DNA of 64,000 nucleotides, taken from NCBI GenBank assembly GCA_035523875.1, contig DATKPY010000048.1, positions 40,560 to 104,559 of the forward strand, in the 5' to 3' direction. This DNA is from JASHUC01 sp035523875 (GTDB lineage Bacteria > Pseudomonadota > Gammaproteobacteria > Steroidobacterales > Steroidobacteraceae). The position numbers and the translations under genes are program-made. How positions within the stretch are numbered: position 1 is the stretch's first letter; each line of letters starts with the position of its first letter. Shown here one piece after another: positions 8,610 to 16,657 of this stretch. Below the pieces are notes generated by a model, which was not told the DNA's origin, did no database searches, and saw only the letters and a list, made by a program, of their open reading frames with translations.

Positions 8610-10349
8610 TTACCGCGCCGCCGCAGGCGCTTCCCGCATCGTCTGCTCGCGTGCGGCACGAAACTCCGAGTTGGCGTTCCACCTCGGGTAGGCCGCGGTG
8701 TTGGCGACCGAGTCCCCGACGCGCAGCAAGAGCTCGATCTCCTGCGCGGCCCCGGAGAGGTCCCAGCGCGGATCGATCGTATCGGTCACCTGATGATAGC
8801 GGTGGGCGATGTAGTCCTCGTCCATGCGCTCGCCGTAGCCCGGGGGCTTGCCGATCACATCGAGACCGCCCCCGAAGAAGACGACCGGAACTCCCGCGCG
8901 TGCGAATTCGAGCTGATCGGCGCGATAGACGCTGCCGCGCTCGGGATGCAGATCCGGCTCGACCGTCATTGCCATCTCGCTCGCCTGAGCGCGCACGGTG
9001 TCATCGAGCGACGATTTACCCGAGCTCACGAGCTCGATGTCGCGAGTGCGGCCCCACATCGCCATGATATCCATGTTGAGATCGGCGACCGTCGCGCGCA
9101 GCGGATAGAGTGGATGGAGCGCGTAGTAGCGCGCCCCGAGAAGGCCCTGCTCCTCGCCCGTCGTTGCGATGAAGAGAATCGAGCGCCGCGGCGCGCGCGG
9201 CAGCGCCTTGAAGGCATGCGCGAGCTCGAGGAGTGCCGCGACGCCGGAAGCGTTGTCGCGCGCGCCGTGGAATATCTGCTCGTGCTTGCTGCCGGGGAGC
9301 TTTCGATCCCAGCCGAAATGGTCCCAATGGGCGCTGTAGATCACGTACTGGTGCTCGAGCTTCCGGTCCGAGCCTGCGAGCTTGGCGAGGACATTGTGAG
9401 AGCGGATGTCGCGCCAGCTGTTGGCGATCGCGAAGTGGACGCGGGCGTTCATCACGACCGGATGAAAGTCGCGCGAGACGGCCGCCTTCTTGAGCGCTGC
9501 GAAATCGAGCCCGGCGTCGCTGAAGAGCTCGCGCGCCCTCCCGAGCGTGATCCACGCGGCGACGGTGGGCAGGCTCTTGCTCGCGGTTGCGCCCGTCAGG
9601 ACGAAATTCTCCCGGTTCCAGCTGTTGACGACGACCGAATAGGGATAGGCCGCGGGTCCGGTTTCGTGAACGATGATGGCGGCGGCCGCGCCGAGCTTGG
9701 CCGCGATCTCGTACTTGTAGGTCCAGCGGCCGTAGTAGGTCATCGCCTTGCCGCCGAACATGTTCGGATCGAGCTTGCTCGGATCGTGCGGATCGGGCAC
9801 GGGCGGGTCGTTGATGAGCATCACGAGCGTCTTGCCGCGCACGTCGATGCCTTTGTAGTCGTCCCAGTGGTACTCGGGCGCGATCACCCCGTAGCCCACG
9901 AAGACGAGCTGCGAGTCGACGGCGAGGTGGGGACGGCGGACGGTGGAGAAGGCGACGAAATCCGCGGGCATTCGTAGCGTCAGAGTCTTCGCGCCGGCGT
10001 CGATCGTCGCCTGGGCGTGGGTGGTGAAACCGGTCATCGGCACCGTCTGCAGGTAGCTGCCGTCGGGATTCGCCGGGGCGAGCCCGATTCCCCTGAACCG
10101 TCGGGCGATGAAGCCGATCGCGAGCTGCTCGCCATGCGTGCCCGGCGAGCGGCCTTCGAACTCATCCGAGGACAGCACCGCGATGTCGTTGAGGAAGCGG
10201 TGCGTATCGATCGCGGCGACGGCCGGTGCGAGATTGGGCGCGGCCGCGAGGGCGAGCGGCGCGCACGGCGCGAGCGCCGCGAAAGAGGCGAGTGCGGCGA
10301 GTGCGAGCAGACGGGCGCCGCGCACGGGCGGGGTGAGCCTTGCGGTCAT
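8610..10349 (-). CDS. Secreted M28-family zinc aminopeptidase
   Basis: A 579-residue exported peptidase. It has an N-terminal signal peptide (LLALAALASFAALAP) and probably acts in the periplasm or outside the cell. A PA-domain-like insertion (about residues 120-270, with LVFVGYGVIAPEYHWDDYKG and GKTLVMLINDPPVPD) precedes the M28 catalytic domain. The di-zinc ligands are visible in order: His in SAHWDHFGW, Asp in GARDNASGVAALLELA, Glu-Glu in TTGEEQGLLGARYY, Asp in LNMDIM, and His in RYHQVTDT. Proteins of this layout are broad aminopeptidases of bacterial peptide scavenging. It sits between imuB and the dehydrogenase, with 40 bases to the imuB stop, and has no visible link to DNA repair. Confidence 0.9.
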   Translation of the reverse strand: MTARLTPPVRGARLLALAALASFAALAPCAPLALAAAPNLAPAVAAIDTHRFLNDIAVLSSDEFEGRSPGTHGEQLAIGFIARRFRGIGLAPANPDGSYLQTVPMTGFTTHAQATIDAGAKTLTLRMPADFVAFSTVRRPHLAVDSQLVFVGYGVIAPEYHWDDYKGIDVRGKTLVMLINDPPVPDPHDPSKLDPNMFGGKAMTYYGRWTYKYEIAAKLGAAAAIIVHETGPAAYPYSVVVNSWNRENFVLTGATASKSLPTVAAWITLGRARELFSDAGLDFAALKKAAVSRDFHPVVMNARVHFAIANSWRDIRSHNVLAKLAGSDRKLEHQYVIYSAHWDHFGWDRKLPGSKHEQIFHGARDNASGVAALLELAHAFKALPRAPRRSILFIATTGEEQGLLGARYYALHPLYPLRATVADLNMDIMAMWGRTRDIELVSSGKSSLDDTVRAQASEMAMTVEPDLHPERGSVYRADQLEFARAGVPVVFFGGGLDVIGKPPGYGERMDEDYIAHRYHQVTDTIDPRWDLSGAAQEIELLLRVGDSVANTAAYPRWNANSEFRAAREQTMREAPAAAR

Positions 10350-10389
10350 CGGGGGCTCCTGCGCTTGAGAGGTGCGGATCGCGGCAACC

Positions 10390-12018
10390 TTAACCCAGCA
10401 CCCCGTGCAAGAACCAGCGATGCGGCTTTGGCCGCTCGCGAAAGATCCACAGGCGCACGCCGCGGACGTCGACGGCGTGATAGTAGTCGCGCGCGACCTC
10501 CTCGCCTTCCCACCAGGCGCTCTCGATCCGCTCGGGTCCGCCGAGCAGGCGCAGCGGCCCGCGCCGGCGCGGCAGGCCGTCGATCTCCGCGAGGATCTGC
10601 GGGGCGGGCAGCAGCCACAGCGGATGGCGCCAAGCCGAGTACGGTGACGGTGCCGTCGGCCTCACCGCTCCCACCGCCGTCTCATCGAGCGCCGCTCGGT
10701 GCGAGGCGGCCTCGGGACGGTGCGTGGCGCGAACCTCGAGGCCATGCACCGCCTCGGGCCCCAGACGCGCGCGCAGGCGCTCGATCAGATCCGTCGATTG
10801 CGCGCGGCCACCGCCGCCGTGCTCGCCCGGCCTCCACAGCGTCTCCGTCGCGAGCTCCCGCGGCACGAGCGTCGCGGAGCGCAGCTCGCAGGCGCGCACC
10901 GGCTCCGGCAGGGCGAGCGCGGCGAGGCGCTCCCCGAGCAATGCGGCGAGGCGCTCAGGGTCCGCCGCCGGAGCGGCGAGCCTGAGCACGCAGCGCGTGA
11001 CCGGCGCCTGGCGATGCCACAGCCGGCACTCGAGTGCGCTGATGCCGCACTGGCGCAATTGCAGAAATCGGCCGAGATTCGCGAGAAGCGGCGTGAGCGC
11101 GGCGAGCACGGTCTCGTGCTGCTCGAGCTCGTAGGTGAGGCTGCGTCGCACACGGAATCGCTCGGGTGCGCGAAAGCTCGCGCGTGGATCGAAGCGCCGG
11201 CCTACCAGGCGGTCCAGGCAGGCGAGCGAGTCGAGCCCGAAGCGGCGCGCGAACCCTGCCCGCGGCAAGCGCAGTGCCTCGCCGATCGTGCGTACGCCCG
11301 AGCGGGCGAGACGCTCGATGAGCTCCTGCGGCCAGCGCAGCACGGCGAGCGGCAACGGGGCGAGCGTCCCCGTGAGCCGCGCCGGCTCGGTGACTTTGAG
11401 CGGTGCGGCCCCGCGCGCGAGCGCCGCGAAGCGCGCACCGGCGAGCGCCGCGAGCGCCGTCGGCGCGAGCGCCCAGTGGGGCTGCGCTCCGGCCGCGCGG
11501 CATGCCTCCTCGAAGCGGGCCGCGAGCGGCTCCAGGCCGCCGAAGAGCTTGAGACTGCCTTTCACCTCGAGCAGCAGGCCATCCGGGGGCGCAAGGCTCA
11601 CGCGCGAGGTGAAGCGCTGCGCATGCCGTGCAAGATGCTCGAGCAACGCCCGCTCGCGGCGCAGATCGCGGCCTTTCACCGCAAGCTGCGGCACGAGCGC
11701 CATGGCGGCCGTGAGGCTCATCCCCGCTCGCGCTCCGGCGCGCGCCGCGGCCGCATCGACGGCCACGAGGGGTTGAGTGCGCTCCTCGAGCTGCGCGATG
11801 GCGATCGGGGCGGCGGCCGCGGAGGCCCGATTCGAGCCCTGCCGTGCACCGCTCCGCCAGGCCTCGAGCGGAAGCGCCGCGAAGTGCGCGGCGATCCACA
11901 GCTCGCGGGCCTCGAGGCACGGTGCGGTGCCCGGCGGCCGTGGCAGCGCGCGCGGCAGAGCGCGTGCGGAGTCCGCGGTCTCGGGCGCTTTGCGCTGCAG
12001 AGGCACGGGCGCGCGCAT
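10390..12018 (-). CDS. imuB: ImuB, Y-family polymerase-like mutasome adaptor
   Basis: A 542-residue protein with the Y-family fold that bridges ImuA, ImuC and the beta clamp in translesion synthesis. The N-terminus reads LWIAAHFAALPLEAWRSG where an active Y-family enzyme has HVDMDCFFA, so the catalytic aspartates are missing, as expected of ImuB. The little-finger region (RFRVRRSLTYELEQHETVL) and the ImuB-specific C-terminus (ARDYYHAVDVRGVRLWIFRE) are present. It starts 3 bases after the imuA stop, so it is translationally close to imuA and presumably LexA controlled through the lexA promoter. Confidence 0.93.
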   Translation of the reverse strand: MRAPVPLQRKAPETADSARALPRALPRPPGTAPCLEARELWIAAHFAALPLEAWRSGARQGSNRASAAAAPIAIAQLEERTQPLVAVDAAAARAGARAGMSLTAAMALVPQLAVKGRDLRRERALLEHLARHAQRFTSRVSLAPPDGLLLEVKGSLKLFGGLEPLAARFEEACRAAGAQPHWALAPTALAALAGARFAALARGAAPLKVTEPARLTGTLAPLPLAVLRWPQELIERLARSGVRTIGEALRLPRAGFARRFGLDSLACLDRLVGRRFDPRASFRAPERFRVRRSLTYELEQHETVLAALTPLLANLGRFLQLRQCGISALECRLWHRQAPVTRCVLRLAAPAADPERLAALLGERLAALALPEPVRACELRSATLVPRELATETLWRPGEHGGGGRAQSTDLIERLRARLGPEAVHGLEVRATHRPEAASHRAALDETAVGAVRPTAPSPYSAWRHPLWLLPAPQILAEIDGLPRRRGPLRLLGGPERIESAWWEGEEVARDYYHAVDVRGVRLWIFRERPKPHRWFLHGVLG

Positions 12019-12021
12019 GGC

Positions 12022-12651
12022 TCACTTGGGCAGAGACTGAAAAGACACGGTGAGAGGGCTGCGCGGGCCGCCACGGCTCTTGAGAAGCTCGAGGCGCACA
12101 CCCTCGCTCGCCGGCTGCACCGCCACGCGCAGCACCGCGCAGGAGGGTTCGCGGAGCGCACGCGGGCCGAGCGTCCTGAAGAGGATCCCGAGCGTGCGGC
12201 CGCGCTCCGTCGCGAGCTGCAGGCGGCGCAAGGCCCGCGGCGGCGCGCGCCGCACCCACGCGAGCGCCACATCGCAAGCGCCCGAGCCGAGCGCCTGCTC
12301 GCAGGCCCAGAGCGGCGCTTCGGTGTGCACGATGAGCGATCGCTCGAGACTCATGCCGTGGGCCGCGAGCGCGGGGGCGAAAAGCTCGAAAGGAGGTGCG
12401 ATCCACGCGCACCAGCGTGCCGTGGGGCTCTCGCCGAGCGCTTTGAGCGCGGGCAGGAGCAGCAGGAGCTCCCCGACACCGAGCCGCGGAATCAGCACCT
12501 CGATGAGCCCGACACGGGGCCAGCCACCGCCGGGCAAATGCGCATCGAGGGCGGGGAAGCCCGTCGGCACGCCGTCGCAGCGCGCGCAACTGCGGCCGCG
12601 CCAGATCGCGGGATGCTCGAGCAGCGCCGCCAGAGCAGGATTGGCAGACAT
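12022..12651 (-). CDS. imuA: ImuA, RecA-like mutasome accessory protein
   Basis: A 209-residue protein starting MSANPALAALLEHPAIWRG. ImuA/SulA-like proteins have a RecA-type core without recombinase activity and help ImuB and ImuC in damage-induced mutagenesis. Visible are GFPALDAHLPGGGWPRVGLIEVL (degenerate Walker A region), LLLPALKAL, and the C-terminal GRTLGILFRT. The ATG at 12651 fits the family start; an upstream extension in frame has no homology. It follows lexA after 40 bases and is followed by imuB after 3, which makes lexA-imuA-imuB one transcription unit. Cys residues at the start (RSCARC) are unremarkable. Confidence 0.88.
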   Translation of the reverse strand: MSANPALAALLEHPAIWRGRSCARCDGVPTGFPALDAHLPGGGWPRVGLIEVLIPRLGVGELLLLLPALKALGESPTARWCAWIAPPFELFAPALAAHGMSLERSLIVHTEAPLWACEQALGSGACDVALAWVRRAPPRALRRLQLATERGRTLGILFRTLGPRALREPSCAVLRVAVQPASEGVRLELLKSRGGPRSPLTVSFQSLPK

Positions 12652-12691
12652 CGGAAGCGCTATCCGCCATGAAGCGCCGCGGGCGCAGGCT

Positions 12692-13315
12692 CTAGGTGAG
12701 GCCGGTTGCCTTGCCCCGGCGCAGCACCCCAACGACGACACCCTCGATGAGCAGCGGCTGCTGCTTCAAGTCCACCCGCAGCGGCTGGAAATCGCTGTTC
12801 TCCGGCAGCAGCCACACGATGGAGCCTTCCTGGCGAAAACGCTTCACGGTGACTTCATTCTCGAGCCGCGCCACCACGATCTGGCGGCTGCGCACCTCGC
12901 TGGTACGATGCACCGCGACCAGGTCCCCATCGAGGATCCCGGCATCCTTCATGCTCATGCCGCTCACCTTCAGGAGATAATGCGGACGGGGCTGGAAGAG
13001 CAGCGGATCGATCTGAAAGCGTGCCTCGATGTTCTCCTCCGCCAGGATGGGCTTGCCCGCCGCGACGCGTCCGATGAGGGGCAGTCCCATCTGCTCGCGA
13101 ATGGTGTCCTTGAGCTGAATGCCGCGTGAGGTGCCGGGAACGAGCGCAATGACACCTTTACGTGCGAGGGCGCGCAGGTGCTCCTCGGCGGCATTGGCCG
13201 ACCTGAAGCCGAGCTCCCGGGCGATCTCCGCCCGTGTGGGCGGCATGCCGGTCTCGGCGATGAAGCGCTGGACAAGCCGCAGGATCTGAGTCTGGCGCGG
13301 AGTCAGGTCTGACAT
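12692..13315 (-). CDS. lexA: LexA, SOS repressor
   Basis: A 207-residue repressor and self-cleaving protease of the SOS regulon. The N-terminal winged-helix part begins MSDLTPRQTQILRLVQRFI and includes the recognition helix region TRAEIARELGFRSANAAEEHL. The cleavage site appears as Ala-Gly (GRVAAGKPILAEEN). The Ser-Lys dyad is seen in KVSGMSMKDAGILDGD (Ser) and VTVKRF (Lys). Length equals the E. coli protein within a few residues. The start at 13315 is the family start; an in-frame extension upstream runs into the divergent gene and is not real. The promoter with two LexA boxes lies immediately upstream, so it is autoregulated, and imuA-imuB follow on the same strand. Confidence 0.97.
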   Translation of the reverse strand: MSDLTPRQTQILRLVQRFIAETGMPPTRAEIARELGFRSANAAEEHLRALARKGVIALVPGTSRGIQLKDTIREQMGLPLIGRVAAGKPILAEENIEARFQIDPLLFQPRPHYLLKVSGMSMKDAGILDGDLVAVHRTSEVRSRQIVVARLENEVTVKRFRQEGSIVWLLPENSDFQPLRVDLKQQPLLIEGVVVGVLRRGKATGLT

Positions 13316-13330
13316 AGTGGCCGTACTGAT

Positions 13331-13346
13331 CTGACTATTTATACAG
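13331..13346 (-). promoter_or_regulatory. LexA box 1
   Basis: CTG-N10-CAG palindrome; on the minus strand it reads CTGTATAAATAGTCAG. It lies 16 bases upstream of the lexA start and just downstream of the predicted lexA transcription start. Confidence 0.88.
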
Positions 13347-13349
13347 GTA

Positions 13350-13365
13350 CTGTGATTATATCCAG
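13350..13365 (-). promoter_or_regulatory. LexA box 2, overlapping the lexA -10 element
   Basis: CTG-N10-CAG palindrome; on the minus strand it reads CTGGATATAATCACAG, close to the gammaproteobacterial SOS consensus. The lexA -10 hexamer lies inside it, and so does the GTG start of the divergent gene. Confidence 0.9.
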
Positions 13366-15007
13366 ATCGCGAGCGGGTGCAAGCCGCTACGATGCCGTCA
13401 TCGTCGGGGCCGGCCACAACGGCCTCACCTGCGCCTGCTATCTCGCGCGGGCGGGGCTCACCGTCGCGGTGCTCGAGCGGCGCGAGGTGGTCGGCGGAGC
13501 GGCCGTCACGGAGGAGTTCCACCCCGGATTCCGCAACTCCACGGCGAGCTACACGGTGAGTCTGCTCAACCCGAAGGTGCAGCGCGACCTGCGCCTCGCC
13601 GAGCACGGCCTGACCATCGTCGAGCGGCCGATGCAAAATTTCCTGCCTCTGCCCGACGGGAGCGCCTTCTGTGCCGGTCCCACGCTCGCCGACACGCTCG
13701 TGGCAGTGCAGCAGCGATGCCCCGGCGACGCCGAGCGACTGCCCGCCTTCTACGCGATGCTCGAGCGCGTCGTTGAATATCTGCGCACGCTGCTGCTCAA
13801 GACGCCTCCGGCGAGCCTCAAGGGGCTCAACGATCTGTGGAGCCTCATCACCCTCGGACGGGATCTCCGCCGCCTGCCCGCGCAGACACAACGCGAGATC
13901 CACGAGCTCCTCACCCGCAGCGCCGGCGACGTGCTCGACGGCTGGTTCGCGTGCGATGCGCTGAAGGCCCTGCACGGGTTCGATGCGGTGGTCGGCGCCT
14001 ACCAGAGCCCCTACACCCCGACGAGCGCCTACGTGCTCTTGCATCACGCATTCGGTGAGGTGAACGGCAAGCGCGGCGTGTGGGGCCACGCGCTCGGCGG
14101 CATGGGCTCAATCACGCAGGCGATGGCCCGGGAGGCGGTGCGACTCGGCGTGCGGATCGAGACGGGCGCGCCGGTCGCCGCGATCCTCACCGAGAGCGCA
14201 CCCGGCGGCGCTGCCCGCGTGTCGGGCGTGCAGCTTGCCGACGGGCGGGCGCTCGCAACGCGCATCGTCGCCGCGAACGTCGATCCGAAGACGCTGTTCC
14301 TGCGGCTGCTCGATGCGCGCGTGCTGCCCGCCGAGTTCCGCGCGCGCATCGAGCATTATCGCTGCGAGTCCGCAACTTTCCGCATGAATGTCGCTCTAAC
14401 CGAACTGCCACGCTTTGATGCGTTGCTCCATGATGGTGCTCATCACGCCTCCGGAATCATCATCGCGCCCTCGCTCGGCTACGAGGACCGCGCCTACCTC
14501 GATGCCCGCGCTGCGGGATGGTCGCGCGCTCCGATCATCGAGATGCTCATTCCGAGCACGCTCGACCCGACGCTCGCTCCCCCGGGAGCGCACGTGGCGA
14601 GCCTGTTCTGCCAGCATTTTGCGTATGCTCTGCCGGACGGGCGCGACTGGAGCGCCGCGCGTGAGAGTGCCGCCGATCAGATCATCGACACGGTCGCAGC
14701 TTACGCACCGAACTTCCGCCGCAGCATCCTCGCGCGGCTCGTTCTCTCACCGCGCGACCTGGAAGAGCGCTTCGCGCTTCCGCGCGGGGACATTTTTCAC
14801 GGTGCGCTCGGTCTCGACCAGCTGTGGGCCGCGCGCCCCGCGCTCGGCTTCGGCGACTACCGCACCCCCATCGCGGGGCTTTACCTGTGCGGATCGGGGA
14901 GCCATCCGGGTGGCGGTGTGACCGGGGTGCCTGGCCACAATGCGGCACGCGAAGTGCTACGTGATGGTCGTGCGGGGCGCAAGCTCGGCTCGCGCGCGCA
15001 TGGATAG
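13352..15007 (+). CDS. FAD-dependent oxidoreductase, phytoene desaturase/PYROXD2-like
   Basis: A 551-residue flavoprotein. The N-terminal dinucleotide-binding motif is YDAVIVGAGHNGLTCACYLA, followed by LERREVVGGAAVTEEF. The C-terminus has the FAD-closing motif GLYLCGSGSHPGGGVTGVPG. This pattern is that of the bacterial NAD(P)/FAD-dependent oxidoreductases related to phytoene dehydrogenase and human PYROXD2, whose substrates are mostly unknown. No other carotenoid gene is nearby, so carotenoid synthesis is not indicated. The only standard start upstream of the Rossmann strand is the GTG at 13352, which lies inside LexA box 2 and has no clear ribosome binding site. LexA control and leaderless translation are therefore both possible. 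Confidence 0.85.
   Translation: MIISRSRAGASRYDAVIVGAGHNGLTCACYLARAGLTVAVLERREVVGGAAVTEEFHPGFRNSTASYTVSLLNPKVQRDLRLAEHGLTIVERPMQNFLPLPDGSAFCAGPTLADTLVAVQQRCPGDAERLPAFYAMLERVVEYLRTLLLKTPPASLKGLNDLWSLITLGRDLRRLPAQTQREIHELLTRSAGDVLDGWFACDALKALHGFDAVVGAYQSPYTPTSAYVLLHHAFGEVNGKRGVWGHALGGMGSITQAMAREAVRLGVRIETGAPVAAILTESAPGGAARVSGVQLADGRALATRIVAANVDPKTLFLRLLDARVLPAEFRARIEHYRCESATFRMNVALTELPRFDALLHDGAHHASGIIIAPSLGYEDRAYLDARAAGWSRAPIIEMLIPSTLDPTLAPPGAHVASLFCQHFAYALPDGRDWSAARESAADQIIDTVAAYAPNFRRSILARLVLSPRDLEERFALPRGDIFHGALGLDQLWAARPALGFGDYRTPIAGLYLCGSGSHPGGGVTGVPGHNAAREVLRDGRAGRKLGSRAHG
13355..13382 (-). promoter_or_regulatory. Sigma-70 promoter of lexA-imuA-imuB
   Basis: TTGCAC (13382-13377) and TATAAT (13360-13355) are separated by 16 bases on the minus strand. 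The -10 element is embedded in LexA box 2, which explains repression. The predicted start is near 13348. Confidence 0.8.
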
Positions 15008-15240
15008 ATACACGATACGGTTCTATCGCGGCGTGCCGCTCTGCTCGATGCTTGGGCGTCTGTCGCCATGTACCGACGATTTGCGGGCAAAATGGATGTC
15101 AACAGTTGCATTCTGCGGCCAAATTTGCTGCCATTGCGCCGCTTGCGAAGACTGTGGCGAAAGCTCTACGCTTGCCCCCTTCGCATTTTGCCCGGGTTTA
15201 GGGACTCCCGAATCAACAACCCAGAAGGGGACGTTTGTAT

Positions 15241-15553
15241 GAAGAGCGCGATCATCATGAAAGTGGCTGCCGTGGCGCTGGTCGTCGGCCTCGCAGGCTG
15301 CCAGGACCTCAAACCACTGCAATCGGACATTGCCGACCTCAAAGCGCAGGTGACGAAGCTGCAGGCTGACGTGCAGGCAGCGAAGTCCTCGGCCGATTCG
15401 GCTGCGGCCTCCGCCCAGTCGGCGAGCCAGGCGGCGAGCGGTGCGCAGAGCACGGCCAATCAGGCGCTGGCTGCCGCGCAGGCCGCGCAGTCGGCAGTTG
15501 ATGCGACCAACGAGAAGCTCGACCGCATGTTCAAGCGGTCGGTCTCGAAGTAA
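15241..15553 (+). CDS. OprI/Lpp-like alanine-zipper outer-membrane lipoprotein
   Basis: A 104-residue lipoprotein starting MKSAIIMKVAAVALVVGLAGC, with lipobox LAGC (Cys20) and Gln-Asp after the Cys. The mature part is an Ala-rich heptad helix (LQADVQAAKSSADSAAASA and onwards) that should trimerise. The C-terminus TNEKLDRMFKRSVSK closely mimics OprI of Pseudomonas and ends in Lys, the residue that Lpp proteins use for covalent attachment to peptidoglycan. The ATG at 15241 follows AGAAGGGGA; a longer in-frame extension (from 15068) has no signal-peptide logic and is rejected. It is followed by a strong hairpin and is probably monocistronic. Confidence 0.85.
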
Positions 15554-15580
15554 GAGCGCTTCCGCTCCGAAGTGAGGTTG

Positions 15581-15610
15581 CAGAGCGCCGCGCCGCTGCG
15601 CGGCGCTCTG
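15581..15610 (+). terminator. Hairpin terminator after the OprI-like lipoprotein gene
   Basis: CAGAGCGCCGCG (15581-15592) and its perfect reverse complement (15599-15610) form a 12-bp stem with loop CCGCTG. No T run follows. The site lies between convergent genes and could serve both strands. Confidence 0.65.
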
Positions 15611-15676
15611 TGACAGCGGGCCGCGCGGCAAGCGCGCGGCCTATTCTTCTCGCCGCCCTGCGCATCGCGCGGGGGT

Positions 15677-16654
15677 CTAGTAGCGAACGAGCGCGGCGCC
15701 CCACGTGACGCCCGCTCCAAAGGCCTCCAAGAGCAGCAGGTCCCCGTGCCGAATGCGCCCGTCGCGCACGCCCACGTCGAGTGCGAGCGGCACGGAGGCG
15801 GTCGAGGTGTTGCCGTGATCCTGCACGGTCACGATCACCCGCTCCATCGGTAGCTCGAGCTTGCGTGCGGTCGCCTGAATGATGCGCAGGTTGGCCTGGT
15901 GGGGCACGAGCCAGTCGATCGCCGTGCGCGCGAGCCCGTTCGCCGCGAGTGCCTCGTCCACCACCTTGCCGAGATTCGTGACGGCGACCTTGAACACCTC
16001 GTTCCCGCTCATCCGGATCGCGCGCTTGGGCGCCGGTGCAAATGCCGGCGTGTCGCGCGCGATGCCCCCGGGGCAATAGAGCATGTCCTTGTAGTTGCCG
16101 TCGGCGTGCAGGTGGGTGGAGATGATCCCCGGCGCCTCGGCGGGCCGCAGCACCACCGCGCCCGCGCCGTCGGCGAACAGCACCGCCGTCGAGCGGTCGG
16201 TCCAGTCGGTCACCCGCGAGAGCGTCTCCGCTCCCACCACGAGCGCACAGTGCGCTTCGCCCGCACGCACGAATTTATCGGCGACGGCGAGCGCGTACAT
16301 GAAGCCGCTGCAGGCGGTCTCGAGGCTGAACGCCGGTCCGCCGGGACGGCAGCCGAGCCGCTCCTGCAGCAGCACGCCGCAGTTGGGAAAGATGAAATCG
16401 GGCGTCGAGGTGCCGAAGACGATGAAGTCGATCTCTCCCGCGCGCACGCCGGCCGCCTCGATCGCGGCGCGCGCGGCCGGCTCGGCCAGATCGACCGTCG
16501 TCTGCCGGTCCGCGGCGATGTGGCGTCGCTCGATACCGGTACGCTCGCGAATCCATTCGTTCGACGTATCCATCATGCGCTCGAGATCGAAGTTCGTGAG
16601 GATGCGCTCGGGCAGATATCCCCCCGTTCCCACGATTTGCGAATACATCGACAC
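15677..16654 (-). CDS. fabH: Beta-ketoacyl-ACP synthase III
   Basis: A 325-residue enzyme that starts fatty-acid synthesis by condensing acetyl-CoA with malonyl-ACP. The Cys-His-Asn triad is complete: Cys115 in LETACSGFMY, His252 in VPHQANLRII and Asn282 in HGNTSTASVPL. The glycine-rich end EAFGAGVTWGAALVRY is typical. It lies 3 bases after plsX in the order yceD-rpmF-plsX-fabH, as in E. coli. No fabD or acpP follows in this window; the next gene is a convergent lipoprotein gene. Confidence 0.97.
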   Translation of the reverse strand: MSMYSQIVGTGGYLPERILTNFDLERMMDTSNEWIRERTGIERRHIAADRQTTVDLAEPAARAAIEAAGVRAGEIDFIVFGTSTPDFIFPNCGVLLQERLGCRPGGPAFSLETACSGFMYALAVADKFVRAGEAHCALVVGAETLSRVTDWTDRSTAVLFADGAGAVVLRPAEAPGIISTHLHADGNYKDMLYCPGGIARDTPAFAPAPKRAIRMSGNEVFKVAVTNLGKVVDEALAANGLARTAIDWLVPHQANLRIIQATARKLELPMERVIVTVQDHGNTSTASVPLALDVGVRDGRIRHGDLLLLEAFGAGVTWGAALVRY

Positions 16655-16657
16655 CTC

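Noticed and set aside
10390..12018. imuB as an active DinB-type polymerase
   Set aside because: The N-terminal catalytic aspartate motif is missing, and the neighbours and C-terminus are those of ImuB.
13316..14089. Extension of lexA to 14089
   Set aside because: It overlaps the FAD oxidoreductase and would put non-homologous sequence before the conserved LexA start.
15068..15240. Longer version of the OprI-like lipoprotein
   Set aside because: The signal peptide and ribosome binding site point to the ATG at 15241.
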